The translations under genes and the position numbers were made by a program. The notes beneath the pieces were generated by a model. It had not been told where the DNA came from, did not search any database, and worked only from the letters and a program-made list of their open reading frames with translations. From Anaerolineales bacterium (lineage in GTDB: Bacteria; Chloroflexota; Anaerolineae; 4572-78; J111), in assembly GCA_020634935.1 (NCBI GenBank), contig JACKAT010000056.1, positions 1 through 35,200 of the forward strand: a stretch of 35,200 bases of DNA, written 5' to 3'. This document shows, piece after piece, positions 22,325-30,709 of the stretch. Position 1 is the stretch's first letter, and each line of letters begins with the position of its first letter.

Positions 22325-25300
22325 ACTTATCCAACACATCGATGACCATCAGGGTCAGATCGTCTTCGAGACCGGTTTCTAATTTCGACCAGGATTGCAG
22401 CTGATCCAGGATCGAGTCGGCCAGTTCGGCGGCGGTGAGGGTGGAGCCGGTTTGGATCAAGTGGTGAAAGCGCTCTTCGCCAAACAGCTCATTGGCCTCA
22501 TTTCGGGCTTCGACCACGGCGTCGGTATAGAGGATGACCCGGTCGCCCGGCTCCAGGTCGATCTCGACCGAGCCGTAATCGACCTCGGGCAGCCAGCCCA
22601 TAATTAAGCCGTCCGGCTTGAATTCGTGCAGGGTTTGGGTCTGGTGCTTCCATATTAACAGCGGCCAGTGGCCGGCGTTAGCGTGGAACAGTTTGCGGGT
22701 CGCCAGATTGATGTAGACGTAACCGGCGGTGAGATATTGCTTGCTGATGCGATCGACCAGGATGTGGTTCATACTGGTCAAGACGATGCTGGCGCTGCGG
22801 GCGTTCGGTTTTTGCACGGAGAAGGCGATCTTGATCATCGCCGCCACCAGCGCAGCCGGCACGCCGTGGCCGGAGACATCGGCCACTAAAATACCGACCC
22901 GCTGGTCATCAATTTCAAAGAAATCGTAGTAATCGCCGCCGACGCTGGCCATCGGCCGGTAGCGAACTTGAATGTCCAACTGGGGTAGGTGCGGCACCTT
23001 GGCCGGCAGGATCGACTGCTGGATGCGGCGGGCGACGGTTAACTCTTGTTCAATCAGCACAAGTTGATCGTGGGCTTTGACCGCTTCTTTCAGCGCCAGC
23101 AGCGTGTTGACCCGGGCCAGCAGTTCTTGCTTATCAAACGGCTTGGCCAGATAGTCGTTGGCTCCGGCTTCCAGGCCAGCGATGAGATCGGTGGTGCGGT
23201 TTTTGGCGGTCAGGATCAGAATCGGCAGCTCGTAGGGCGCAAAGCGTTCGCGCAGCCGGCGGGCCACGTCAAAACCGGACATACGCGGCATCATCACGTC
23301 GAGCAGAACCAGGTCGGGCGTCAGCCCCTTCTCGATGAGAGACAGCGCTTCCGGGCCGTTCATGGCCGGGGTGATAGTGCAGTTGTGCAGGGCCAAATAG
23401 TTGGCCAGTACTTGCTGATTGACCGCTTCATCATCAACCACCAGGATATGAGCCGGCTCCGTGGTGAGGCGCGGCCCGATGGATTTAACCGGACCACGGG
23501 CGGGCGTTGGCAGCGGCGGCTCGGGGTCGGGCAGGATGCGGGCTACCAGCGGAGTTCGGTCCGGGATGATAACCGGCTGCTCCAGCGAGATGGGCAGGGT
23601 GAAGGTAAAGCGCGAGCCTTGACCAACCGTCGAATTAACCGTAATCACGCCGCCGTGCATCTCGACCAGGCGGCGGGTGATCGACAGGCCCAGGCCGGTG
23701 CCGCCGAATTCGCGCGCGGCGGAGCCATCGGCCTGCTCAAACGACTCGAAGATGCGCTCCTGCTGCTCGGCCGGGATGCCGATGCCGGTATCGGCCACGG
23801 TGACGGCCACCCACTCCGGTTCGTCGGAATGCTCCGGCGTGGTTTGGGCCGAGACGGTGATCTGCCCGGCTTCGGTGAATTTGATGGCGTTGCCGACCAA
23901 ATTGACCATAATCTGCTGCACCCGGTTTTCGTCGGCGATGACGTAGGGGATGTCGCTGCCGATGGTGTTGCTGATCTGGAGGGACTTGCTGCCGATCAGC
24001 GGCCGGCACAGTTCCAGAACGACCTCGGTCAGGCCGTGCAGCCCGACCGGTTTGAGCTGCAAATCGAGCTGCTGGTTTTTCATCTTGGAGAAGTCGAGAA
24101 TGTCGTTGACCAGGTTGGTCAGCCGCCGCCCGCTGGAGGCAATCATGGCCAGATCGTGGTTGGCCTTGTCCGGCAGTGGGCCGGCGATGCCCTCGACCAG
24201 CGACTCGGCCAGGCCGATGATGCCGTTGAGCGGCGTCCGCAGCTCGTGCGAGGTGTTGGCCAGGAATTCGTCTTTCAGCCGGTCGATGCGGCGCAGTTGG
24301 CCGGCCACCAGCCGCTCTTGCTCCAGCTCTTTGCGCTGGCGTTCCATTTCTCGGTCCTGGGCCACGGTCCGGTAGCGCACGTAGGCCAGCACCACCGCTC
24401 CGGCGGCGATGACATACAGGCCGTAGGCCCACCAGGTTTTCCAGGGCGGCGGGGTGATAATGATGTTGATCGCGGCCCCGGTTTCGTTCCAGACGCCGTC
24501 GTTATTGGAGCCTTTGACCCGGAAAATGTAATGGCCGCCGTCCAGGTTGGTGTAGGTGGCAAAGCGGCGGGTTCCGGCGTCGATCCAATCTTTGTCGAAC
24601 CCTTCCAGCTTGTAGGCGTAGCGGTTTTGCTCCGGGGCGGTGTAATCCAGGGCGGCAAACTCGAACGAGAAGACTGAGTCGCGGTACGACAGATCAAGGT
24701 CGGTCAGTTCCGACATAGGCCGGTCCAGTTTGACTTCCTGGTCGAAGATTTGGAAGCTGGTCAAGACGACCGGCGGCAGGTAGGGATTATCGGTGATTTG
24801 GTCGGGCCTGAAGGCGTTAAAGCCGTTGATGCCGCCAAAAAAAAGCTGGCCGTCCGGGCCTTGAGCGTGAGCGCCCTGGTTGAACTCGTTGCTTTGCAGG
24901 CCGTTGCTGGTGTTGTAGTTTTTCACGGCCCCGGTGGCCGGATCAAACTTGGCCAGACCGTTATTGGTGCTTAGCCACAGGTAGCCTTCGTCGTCCTGTT
25001 GAATGCCGTAGATGGTATCGTTGGGCAGGCCGTCGCGCTCGCGGTAGATGCGGAACGTTTCGGTTTCACGGTCGAAGCGGTTGAGGCCGCCGCCGTCCGT
25101 GCCGATCCACAAGATGCCGCTGCTGTCTTCAAATAGGGTCCGAACGACATCATCGCTCAGACTCTGCGGATCATCGGGATCGTGGGTGTAGTGGGTGAAG
25201 GTCTTGGTCGCCGGGTCGAACTTGTCGAGGCCGCCGCCGTTGGTGCCGACCCACAGCATGCCGGTTTGGTCTTCCAAAATGGTGCGGATGACGTTATCGC

Positions 25301-26903
25301 TGATGCTGTTGGGATTAGCAGGATCGTGACTATAGCGGGTGAAGGTTTGGGTGGCCGGATCGAATTTGTCGAGACCGCCGCCCCAGGTGCCGACCCACAA
25401 CCCGCCGGCCCGGTCTTCGGCCATCGACCAGACATCGTCATCGCTCAGGCTGGTGGGGTCATTGGGATCGTTGCGGTAGGCGGTGAAGCCGCCGGTGGCG
25501 GGATCAAACCGGTTCAGGCCGCCTTCATCCGCGCCGACCCAAATCGTGCCATCGTGGCTTTGCAAAACCACGGGGATAAAATCATTACTGAGGCTGTTGG
25601 GGTCGGCGGCGTCGTGCCGGTATTGAGTCGATGTGCCGCCGGTCGGGTCGAATCGGGTCAGCCCGTTACTGGTGCCGATCCACAGCGCGCCAGCCTGATC
25701 CTCTATAATTGACCAGACCATCTGGTCGCTCAGGCGGTTGGGATCGTTTAGGGTGTTGGTGTAATGGACAAAGGCTTCTCTGGCCCGATTGAACTTGTTG
25801 AGGCCGCCGCCGTTGGCGCCAAACCATAACACGCCGCCCCGATCCTCGTAGATGGTGACGACGTGATTGGCGCTTAAACTGTGCGGATTGGCGGGATCGT
25901 TCAGAAAGCGGGTGAAGGATTGGGTGGCCGGGTCGAACCGGTCGAGGCCGCCCGACCGGGTGCCGACCCACAACCGATGGGCTCCATCTTCATAGAGGGT
26001 GCGAACGTTATCGTCGCTCAAGCTGGTCGGGTTTTCGGCGTCGAAGTGGTAGACGGTGAAGGTTTCGCTGGCCCGGTCAAACTTGTCGAGGCCGCCGCCG
26101 GCCGTACCCACCCATAAATTCCCGGCCGAGTCCTCGATGATGCTGCTGACATCATTGTTGCTTAAGCTGGCCGGATTATTGGGATCGTGTTGATAGGCGG
26201 TGAACGTTTCGCTGGCCCGGTCAAACTTATTGAGACCGCCGCCCTCGGTGCCGACCCACAGCGCCCCGGTCGAATCTTCGTACAGCGCCCAGACATTATC
26301 GTGGCTCAGGCTGCCGGCGCGATTGACGTCGGCGCGATAGGCGGTGAAGGCGCCTGTAGTCGGGTCAAATTTATTGAGACCACCGCTGCCGGTACCCAAC
26401 CACATCACCCCTGCCTCATCTTCATAAATGGCCCGAACAATATTGTCGCTGAGCGAGTGGGGATCATCGGGGTCGTGCTGAAAGCGGGTAAACGTTTCCG
26501 TATTGGGATCGAAGCGATTCAAGCCGCCGTTGGTGCCGATCCACAAATTGCCGTCGTGATCTTCGTAGATGGCTCTGATGAAATTATCGGCGATGGTGGC
26601 CGGGTCATCGGGGTCGTTCTTGTAAACGGTGAAGCGGTAGCCATCGAATTTGTTGAGGCCGTCTTGGGTGCCAAACCACATAAAACCCTGCCGGTCTTGC
26701 AGGATGGCATAGATGGTACTTTGCGATAGTCCATCTTCAATCGAAATCCGGTCAAAGCGAATATTGCCGCTTTGGGCTTGGACGTCGGCCGGCCGGCCAG
26801 CCAGCCCCAGCAGCAGCAGTATGATCAGCGTCAGGCCAAGCCACCGGCCCATCGACGGGCGGCTTAGGCCACAGCTTAATTGGGGCAAGACGGTTTTTCT
26901 CAC
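22323..26903 (-). CDS. Double-propeller hybrid histidine kinase with receiver and RsbU/SpoIIE-type phosphatase
   Basis: A protein of about 1526 residues. A signal anchor (LGLTLIILLLLGLAG) is followed by 14 propeller units of about 47 residues, each near 'LWVGT.GGGL.KFD..T..F..Y.HDP..P.SLSD', enough for two seven-bladed propellers outside the membrane. Then come a Y_Y_Y domain (about 735-775), a transmembrane helix near 834, HisKA with SHELRTPLN near 884, an ATP-binding domain, a receiver with LLDVMMP near 1201, and a PP2C-like phosphatase with GGDYYDFF near 1323. In the usual family the output is a DNA-binding domain; here it is an RsbU-like phosphatase, which normally acts on an anti-sigma antagonist. 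The start is uncertain: a TATAAT at 26995-27000 excludes an ATG at 27062, leaving GTG at 26903 or ATG at 26852, neither with a good ribosome site. Confidence 0.85.
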   Translation of the reverse strand: MRKTVLPQLSCGLSRPSMGRWLGLTLIILLLLGLAGRPADVQAQSGNIRFDRISIEDGLSQSTIYAILQDRQGFMWFGTQDGLNKFDGYRFTVYKNDPDDPATIADNFIRAIYEDHDGNLWIGTNGGLNRFDPNTETFTRFQHDPDDPHSLSDNIVRAIYEDEAGVMWLGTGSGGLNKFDPTTGAFTAYRADVNRAGSLSHDNVWALYEDSTGALWVGTEGGGLNKFDRASETFTAYQHDPNNPASLSNNDVSSIIEDSAGNLWVGTAGGGLDKFDRASETFTVYHFDAENPTSLSDDNVRTLYEDGAHRLWVGTRSGGLDRFDPATQSFTRFLNDPANPHSLSANHVVTIYEDRGGVLWFGANGGGLNKFNRAREAFVHYTNTLNDPNRLSDQMVWSIIEDQAGALWIGTSNGLTRFDPTGGTSTQYRHDAADPNSLSNDFIPVVLQSHDGTIWVGADEGGLNRFDPATGGFTAYRNDPNDPTSLSDDDVWSMAEDRAGGLWVGTWGGGLDKFDPATQTFTRYSHDPANPNSISDNVIRTILEDQTGMLWVGTNGGGLDKFDPATKTFTHYTHDPDDPQSLSDDVVRTLFEDSSGILWIGTDGGGLNRFDRETETFRIYRERDGLPNDTIYGIQQDDEGYLWLSTNNGLAKFDPATGAVKNYNTSNGLQSNEFNQGAHAQGPDGQLFFGGINGFNAFRPDQITDNPYLPPVVLTSFQIFDQEVKLDRPMSELTDLDLSYRDSVFSFEFAALDYTAPEQNRYAYKLEGFDKDWIDAGTRRFATYTNLDGGHYIFRVKGSNNDGVWNETGAAINIIITPPPWKTWWAYGLYVIAAGAVVLAYVRYRTVAQDREMERQRKELEQERLVAGQLRRIDRLKDEFLANTSHELRTPLNGIIGLAESLVEGIAGPLPDKANHDLAMIASSGRRLTNLVNDILDFSKMKNQQLDLQLKPVGLHGLTEVVLELCRPLIGSKSLQISNTIGSDIPYVIADENRVQQIMVNLVGNAIKFTEAGQITVSAQTTPEHSDEPEWVAVTVADTGIGIPAEQQERIFESFEQADGSAAREFGGTGLGLSITRRLVEMHGGVITVNSTVGQGSRFTFTLPISLEQPVIIPDRTPLVARILPDPEPPLPTPARGPVKSIGPRLTTEPAHILVVDDEAVNQQVLANYLALHNCTITPAMNGPEALSLIEKGLTPDLVLLDVMMPRMSGFDVARRLRERFAPYELPILILTAKNRTTDLIAGLEAGANDYLAKPFDKQELLARVNTLLALKEAVKAHDQLVLIEQELTVARRIQQSILPAKVPHLPQLDIQVRYRPMASVGGDYYDFFEIDDQRVGILVADVSGHGVPAALVAAMIKIAFSVQKPNARSASIVLTSMNHILVDRISKQYLTAGYVYINLATRKLFHANAGHWPLLIWKHQTQTLHEFKPDGLIMGWLPEVDYGSVEIDLEPGDRVILYTDAVVEARNEANELFGEERFHHLIQTGSTLTAAELADSILDQLQSWSKLETGLEDDLTLMVIDVLDK

Positions 26904-26994
26904 ATTCACGATTAATCTGTTTGGCTCTTGAGTGGGGTGCGAGGATAAAACGTAGGGTGTAGGTCGTAGTCCATAAATTACGTTTATGAGGGGG

Positions 26995-27023
26995 ATTATA
27001 GTCGTAAAAGGGGAAATAAGAAA
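26995..27023 (-). promoter_or_regulatory. Promoter candidate for the large hybrid kinase gene
   Basis: On the minus strand TTTCTT, a 17-base spacer and a perfect TATAAT (26995-27000) precede the coding region. Transcription would begin near 26988, which lies downstream of the ATG at 27062 and so argues for a later start codon. Confidence 0.4.
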
Positions 27024-27139
27024 GAGGCAATAGGTACTGAGGACAAAGGTCAGCGGAGGCAAATGTAACTAACTGGGTCGAGATCGGTCCTTTTATTGAA
27101 AGCAGACGCAACCCTTGAAAGGGTAGTGAGGTAAATCGT

Positions 27140-27469
27140 TTATTCCGAAAACATCTCGGCTAGAGTGGCCAGTACTTTCGTTTGAGTTTTTTTATCAATA
27201 TGCCCCAATTGCTTCACCAATCGTTTCTTGTCTACTGTCCGTAATTGATCCAACACCACTTGCCCTGACTTGCCTTCAAACTGACAGTCGATTCTTGTTG
27301 GATAATTTCTTCCTTTGGTCGTCATTGGAGCCACGATAACAGTACCGATATGGCGATTCATCTCATCCGGGGACACAATCAAACAGGGGCGTGTTTTCTT
27401 AATTTCTCGGCCAATCGTTGGATCTAGGTTGACCAGATAAACCTCAAATCGTTTGATTACCACTCCCAC
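27140..27469 (-). CDS. mazF: MazF/PemK-type endoribonuclease toxin
   Basis: A 109-residue toxin of the MazF/PemK/CcdB fold. Landmarks are FEVYLVNLDPTIGREIKKTRPCLIVSPDEMN, split by the usual R and P residues, then VIVAPMTT, and the VVLDQLRTVDKKRL core ending a β-barrel with C-terminal helix. Family members cut mRNA at short motifs, stopping growth; the site here cannot be predicted. The gene starts with GTG (27469, or 27463 two codons later) inside the end of the antitoxin gene, overlapping it by 13 bases, so the pair is translationally coupled. All catalytic-site residues expected of an active enzyme (R and T in the PMTT region) appear intact. It lies upstream of nothing obviously linked, so it is a stand-alone chromosomal pair. 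Confidence 0.88.
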   Translation of the reverse strand: MGVVIKRFEVYLVNLDPTIGREIKKTRPCLIVSPDEMNRHIGTVIVAPMTTKGRNYPTRIDCQFEGKSGQVVLDQLRTVDKKRLVKQLGHIDKKTQTKVLATLAEMFSE

Positions 27470-27723
27470 TCGGTCTCATCCCACTCGGTTAGCGTTAATG
27501 TCTCTTCATCCAGCAGTTGGTCATCCTCTGCTTTAGCCATTGCTTCAAATTGCGCCTCCCAACCATAGCGAGGCGAATGGACTGAGCGAATGATCAACTG
27601 ATCCGGCAAGACTTCCAGCTCTACCTCTTCGGAAAAACCAAGCTGTTCCAAAATAGATTTGGGGATGCGAATACCTTGCGAATTACCAATTCTAACAATT
27701 TTAGTTTTGACTGTAGTTGTCAT
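27457..27723 (-). CDS. mazE: MazE/AbrB-type antitoxin
   Basis: An 88-residue antitoxin. Residues 1-48 form the swapped-hairpin AbrB DNA-binding domain (KIVRIGNSQGIRIPKSILEQL then VELEVLPDQLIIR). The acidic tail (EDDQLLDEETLTLTEWDETEWEW) would wrap the toxin. The ATG at 27723 is preferred because GAGGTG lies eight bases upstream; an ATG at 27753 would fall within the promoter. Upstream lie paired CTACGAT palindromes suited to autoregulation by the complex. Antitoxin first and toxin second with overlap is the standard arrangement. Confidence 0.87.
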   Translation of the reverse strand: MTTTVKTKIVRIGNSQGIRIPKSILEQLGFSEEVELEVLPDQLIIRSVHSPRYGWEAQFEAMAKAEDDQLLDEETLTLTEWDETEWEW

Positions 27724-27743
27724 TGTTCTATCACCTCTAGCAG

Positions 27744-27836
27744 AGTATAGCACATTATCGTACTTATTAATAGCAATCTACGATTTGATTGTAGCTTGTC
27801 TACGATATTGTAGGTATCGTGATAGACGCATTACGA
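27744..27836 (-). promoter_or_regulatory. mazEF promoter and palindromic operator
   Basis: On the minus strand the extended -10 sequence TGCTATACT (27744-27752) gives a start near 27737, about 14 bases before the ATG. Upstream, CTACGATTTGATTGTAG (27778-27794) and CTACGATATTGTAG (27800-27813) are two palindromes whose centres lie about 20-21 bases apart, two helical turns. A weaker ATCGT/ACGAT pair follows at 27815-27836. These look like the sites at which the MazE or MazEF complex represses its own operon. Confidence 0.5.
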
Positions 27837-28373
27837 TCAAATTACCCATTCATCAGCCAGCAGTCGTGGCAGCAGTGGATGAAAGATGCGGTAGGTGGCC
27901 CCCCATATTTGGTACGGCCCAACCCGGTAGAACGGGACGCGTTCGGGGGCGGGCCAGGTGGGGAACTGTTTGATCTCCTCGCCGTGGGCTTCAGGCCGGG
28001 CGAGGTCGTCGAGCCGAACCTCGATGATCTCGGCGATCTCGCGTTCGTCCCGCCGCCACTGGGGCGGCGCGATAATGCGGCCCAGGAAGGGATGGACCTG
28101 AAAGCCGGTGGTCAGCGTGGGGACAGCCGGAAAGGAAGCCAGGATGTCAACGCTCTCCGGGGTCAGGCCGGTTTCTTCCCACGTCTCCCGTAAAGCCGTC
28201 TGCTGTAACGATTGATCGTGCGGATCGCGCTTGCCGCCGGGGAAGGCTAACTGCCCGCCGTGATGCCCGCCCTGGCTGCGCCGAACCAGCACCAGCCGTA
28301 CCGCCCCATCCTCGCCGCGATAGACCGGGATGAGAATCGCTGCCTCAACTTGTGACTGTTTAGATGTTGGCAT
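27837..28373 (-). CDS. NUDIX hydrolase, CoA-pyrophosphatase type
   Basis: A 178-residue NUDIX protein, cytoplasmic. The nudix helix is recognisable as FPGGKRDPHDQSLQQTALRE followed by TWEETGL, in the version typical of CoA pyrophosphatases (NudL-like), with the upstream SQGGHHGGQLAFPGG also characteristic. These enzymes split CoA or its thioesters into phosphopantetheine and adenosine 3',5'-bisphosphate. The start at 28373 is chosen because a TATAAT with an extended TGG lies at 28404-28409, downstream of an alternative ATG at 28442. It is 113 bases from the mazE start and is probably an independent unit. Confidence 0.85.
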   Translation of the reverse strand: MPTSKQSQVEAAILIPVYRGEDGAVRLVLVRRSQGGHHGGQLAFPGGKRDPHDQSLQQTALRETWEETGLTPESVDILASFPAVPTLTTGFQVHPFLGRIIAPPQWRRDEREIAEIIEVRLDDLARPEAHGEEIKQFPTWPAPERVPFYRVGPYQIWGATYRIFHPLLPRLLADEWVI

Positions 28374-28403
28374 GAAGATGACCTTATATGTCTGTTTCCC
28401 CTG

Positions 28404-28412
28404 ATTATACCA
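28404..28412 (-). promoter_or_regulatory. Extended -10 promoter of the NUDIX gene
   Basis: TGGTATAAT on the minus strand gives a start near 28397 and a leader of about 24 bases to the ATG at 28373. No good -35 box is present, as is usual for extended -10 promoters. Confidence 0.5.
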
Positions 28413-28424
28413 TAGTTGCCAAAT

Positions 28425-28449
28425 CGCCGAGGCGTTTATCACCTCGGCG
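28425..28449 (-). terminator. Hairpin after the DUF2892-type gene
   Basis: CGCCGAGG and CCTCGGCG (28425-28432 and 28442-28449) form an eight-base GC stem with a nine-base loop, followed on the minus strand by ATTTGG. Only a short U-rich tail is present, so it may be a weak terminator between the membrane-protein gene and the NUDIX gene. Confidence 0.4.
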
Positions 28450-28526
28450 GTTTCGGGTCATTACTATAAATCATTAGTCCGCTAGCAAAATCTGGTTTGA
28501 GATTGGCCAGGTTATTGGAGCTTGAG

Positions 28527-29444
28527 TTAGCCCCGTATTAGATAGACTTTAACGAAGCTGGTCTTCAATTGATTGGCCAGGTCGGGCAGAGCCTCGGTCT
28601 GGTTGTCTGCGGCGGCGGTATGGAGCGCCTCCAGATTGGTCCGGATGGTCTGAATTTCGGCATCGTTGGCTTCGGCCTCAACCACCTTTAGGGCGGTATC
28701 GGCTGCGGTGTAGGCGGTCAGTACCCCTTGGGCATCCTTTTCGGTAGCCGCATCCAGAGCGACTTCCATCACGTCGTGGAAATCGACCAGGGCTACCGCC
28801 AGCATCGAGAAGCCATTGCGCTTGAAGATATCTTGAAAGACGGGCCGCACGGCTTCCAGCGAGACGTGGGCCTGCTGTAAATCACCGTCGTAAACTTCCT
28901 CGTTGACGCCCGCGATAGTTTGGGCTACATTTTCCAAGTCTGCCTCGAAACGATCGTCCCCGCGCACGGCATAGGGTTGGTAAGCGCTGTATTTTTGCTG
29001 AAAGGCCGCGTATTCAACCCGCAATTGTTCATAATTTTGAATGGCCTCTTCCCGGTGTCCCTGGCCGGTTTGGAAAAGGGCCTGTTTGTAGAAATTGTTC
29101 ATCTGGTTGAAATCCTCCAGGAAGATTTTCCGAGAGAAAAAGTTACTGGCATAGCTGCCGCCGATCAGAACCAAGGCCACCAACAGCAGCCCCACCCCGA
29201 GCCACACTTTGCTCAAAGGTTGACCTTCACCACGAGCGGTGGCCAGACCGGCCACGAAATAAAGCGGGCAGATACCGGTAAAAGCGGTTAAGAACATAAT
29301 GCCACTGAGGACATAGGCCAGCCCTTGCCAGAGGCCCCCCAGCCAGAAAAACCCGATCTGGAACAGTACCAGACCGGCAAGCAACCGCAGAAAGCGGTCG
29401 AGCCTACTTTCATTAAATATCGAGTAATTTTGTGGCGCGTTCAT
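28527..29444 (-). CDS. Membrane protein with N-terminal DUF2892-like segment and helical C-terminal domain
   Basis: A 305-residue protein. Residues 14-72 resemble the DUF2892/YgaP membrane pair: RFLRLLAGLVLFQIGFFWLG, then a second helix ending in FTGICPLY. A third helix (about 80-97) leads to an outside or periplasmic region of about 200 residues that is wholly helical, with repeated Gln/Glu/Ala heptads (FYKQALFQTGQGHREEAIQNYE, VDFHDVMEVALDAATEKDA). No catalytic motif is recognised. DUF2892 domains often accompany sulfur-transfer proteins, but no rhodanese domain is present here. GAGGAG lies seven bases before the ATG. Function is unknown. Confidence 0.68.
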   Translation of the reverse strand: MNAPQNYSIFNESRLDRFLRLLAGLVLFQIGFFWLGGLWQGLAYVLSGIMFLTAFTGICPLYFVAGLATARGEGQPLSKVWLGVGLLLVALVLIGGSYASNFFSRKIFLEDFNQMNNFYKQALFQTGQGHREEAIQNYEQLRVEYAAFQQKYSAYQPYAVRGDDRFEADLENVAQTIAGVNEEVYDGDLQQAHVSLEAVRPVFQDIFKRNGFSMLAVALVDFHDVMEVALDAATEKDAQGVLTAYTAADTALKVVEAEANDAEIQTIRTNLEALHTAAADNQTEALPDLANQLKTSFVKVYLIRG

Positions 29445-29495
29445 AATAGTCTCCTCACTAAGTTGATAGCTGTCAATGCTTCATATTTTAAGGGC

Positions 29496-29563
29496 GTGTA
29501 ACAGAAGCTCTGCAACAGCAACGACAATGAAAATTCTGTAGGACAAACTTAAGTTTGTCCTAC
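29496..29563 (+). repeat. Inverted flanking repeat, left copy
   Basis: A 42-base segment ending in GACAATGAAAATTCT is followed by a perfect 26-base palindrome centred on AAACTTAAGTTT (29538-29563). The whole unit recurs in opposite orientation at 31230-31296. The two copies enclose the GH16-like and DinB genes. Confidence 0.7.
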
Positions 29564-29686
29564 AATCTTATTTTAAGGGAGACTTATGAAGGAGTGATGG
29601 AGAAATTGTAAGGATTTGGTAAGCAGCGCTCCGATGGGGAAAGTCTGGTCATCGGCTCGCGCCCTACGTTTTCCGCGTAGTCAGGT

Positions 29687-30544
29687 TCAAACAGCCTCAT
29701 AGCCGTGAATGGGCTTATAACCCCGGACATAATCTACCTCCAGTGTTTTGGGCCAGGGTGTATTGAGCGAGGCCGAAGTCAGTTGGGCAGGGAATTCGTA
29801 AATGGTCAGCATGAACTGCATCGGATAGGTTGGCGATTGTCTGATCGTTTTCGTTTTGACATTGTCCACGTAAAAATCGACATGCGTGGGCGTCCACTCG
29901 GCGGCGTAAAGATGATAGTTAGCGGCGTTGATCGGTAGCATCTCCTGATAAAATTCATCAGTGATCGCCGGATCATTAAAGGGATGCAGCCCATAGCCGT
30001 TTTGAGACGCTTCCGCCGTTATGTGGCTGCCAAAAAGCTCGCAGATACAAATCTCCCCGCACGCTTCGGGGTCTTCTTCAAAGCCGATCATCCAGAGGGC
30101 CACCATATAGCCCGGTAAAGGTACCGCTTTCAATCTGGTCTCGAAGAAGCCGTATTGAGGCGTGTAGTTTTTAATCGTGGGTTGGGCCTCGGTCACCACC
30201 AGATCGGGGTTAAAGCGATGCTGGCCGATGTTACTGCCGAGCGGGCCGGAATAGCAGCCGGTTTGAAGGCCCGACACCCGAATATTACCATCATAATCGG
30301 GACACCAGGGTTGTTGGTCGGCGTCGATGTGCAGTTGAAGGCAATGACCGGGCAAAGCATATCGCGCGGCGGCCAGCGGCTTGGTACTCCACTGCGGCAA
30401 ATAGTAGGGTACCCATTTGCTGGTATCTAATGCCGCAGCCTGAAAGTTATCGCAGAATTCCAGCCGATAGCCCGGTTTCTCCATCGGGTTAGCCGGAAAG
30501 TCGCGATCTTCACTTGTTTTGGATTGGGTTGACGTGTCTTTCAT
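29687..30544 (-). CDS. GH16-like glycoside hydrolase fold protein with altered catalytic motif
   Basis: A 285-residue protein of concanavalin-like β-sandwich fold related to glycoside hydrolase family 16. Typical parts are YGFFETRLKAV, ALWMIGFEED and the later YHLYAAEWTPTHVDFYVD. The catalytic segment, normally E-x-D-x-x-E, reads E164-I-C-I-C-E169, so both glutamates remain but the central aspartate is cysteine. There is no signal peptide, which is unusual for this mainly secreted family. It may be a weakly active, altered or binding-only member; the substrate is unknown. The start at 30544 has only a poor ribosome site. It lies between inverted repeat copies, together with the DinB gene, and the 164-base gap to that gene includes a purine-rich tract. 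Confidence 0.75.
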   Translation of the reverse strand: MKDTSTQSKTSEDRDFPANPMEKPGYRLEFCDNFQAAALDTSKWVPYYLPQWSTKPLAAARYALPGHCLQLHIDADQQPWCPDYDGNIRVSGLQTGCYSGPLGSNIGQHRFNPDLVVTEAQPTIKNYTPQYGFFETRLKAVPLPGYMVALWMIGFEEDPEACGEICICELFGSHITAEASQNGYGLHPFNDPAITDEFYQEMLPINAANYHLYAAEWTPTHVDFYVDNVKTKTIRQSPTYPMQFMLTIYEFPAQLTSASLNTPWPKTLEVDYVRGYKPIHGYEAV

Positions 30545-30709
30545 ATCACTTAAGTTGTCACCTAGATGTCCAAACCGAGGGGTAGGGAGTAGGAAGTAGG
30601 GATTAAGGGGTCAAAACTAATGATTTCCTCCGCCTTTATGCCTTACTTCCCCCGGAGTTAGGACTAAAACATGGGTTTTTAGGTATTGCCTGGTTACGGT
30701 AGCAACGAC
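30545..30709. repeat. Purine tract AGGGAGTAGG between GH16-like and DinB genes
   Basis: About 30580-30610 consists of AGGGAGT/AGGAAGT words, with a partly complementary CTTACTTCCCCC at 30643-30654. It is the same class of tract as at 17458-17532. No gene is present. Confidence 0.4.

Noticed and set aside
23046..24677. 543-codon plus-strand reading frame inside the large hybrid kinase gene
   Set aside because: It is the antisense shadow of a G+C-rich coding region with clear kinase motifs on the other strand. Its translation is Gly/Gln/Arg-rich with no family.
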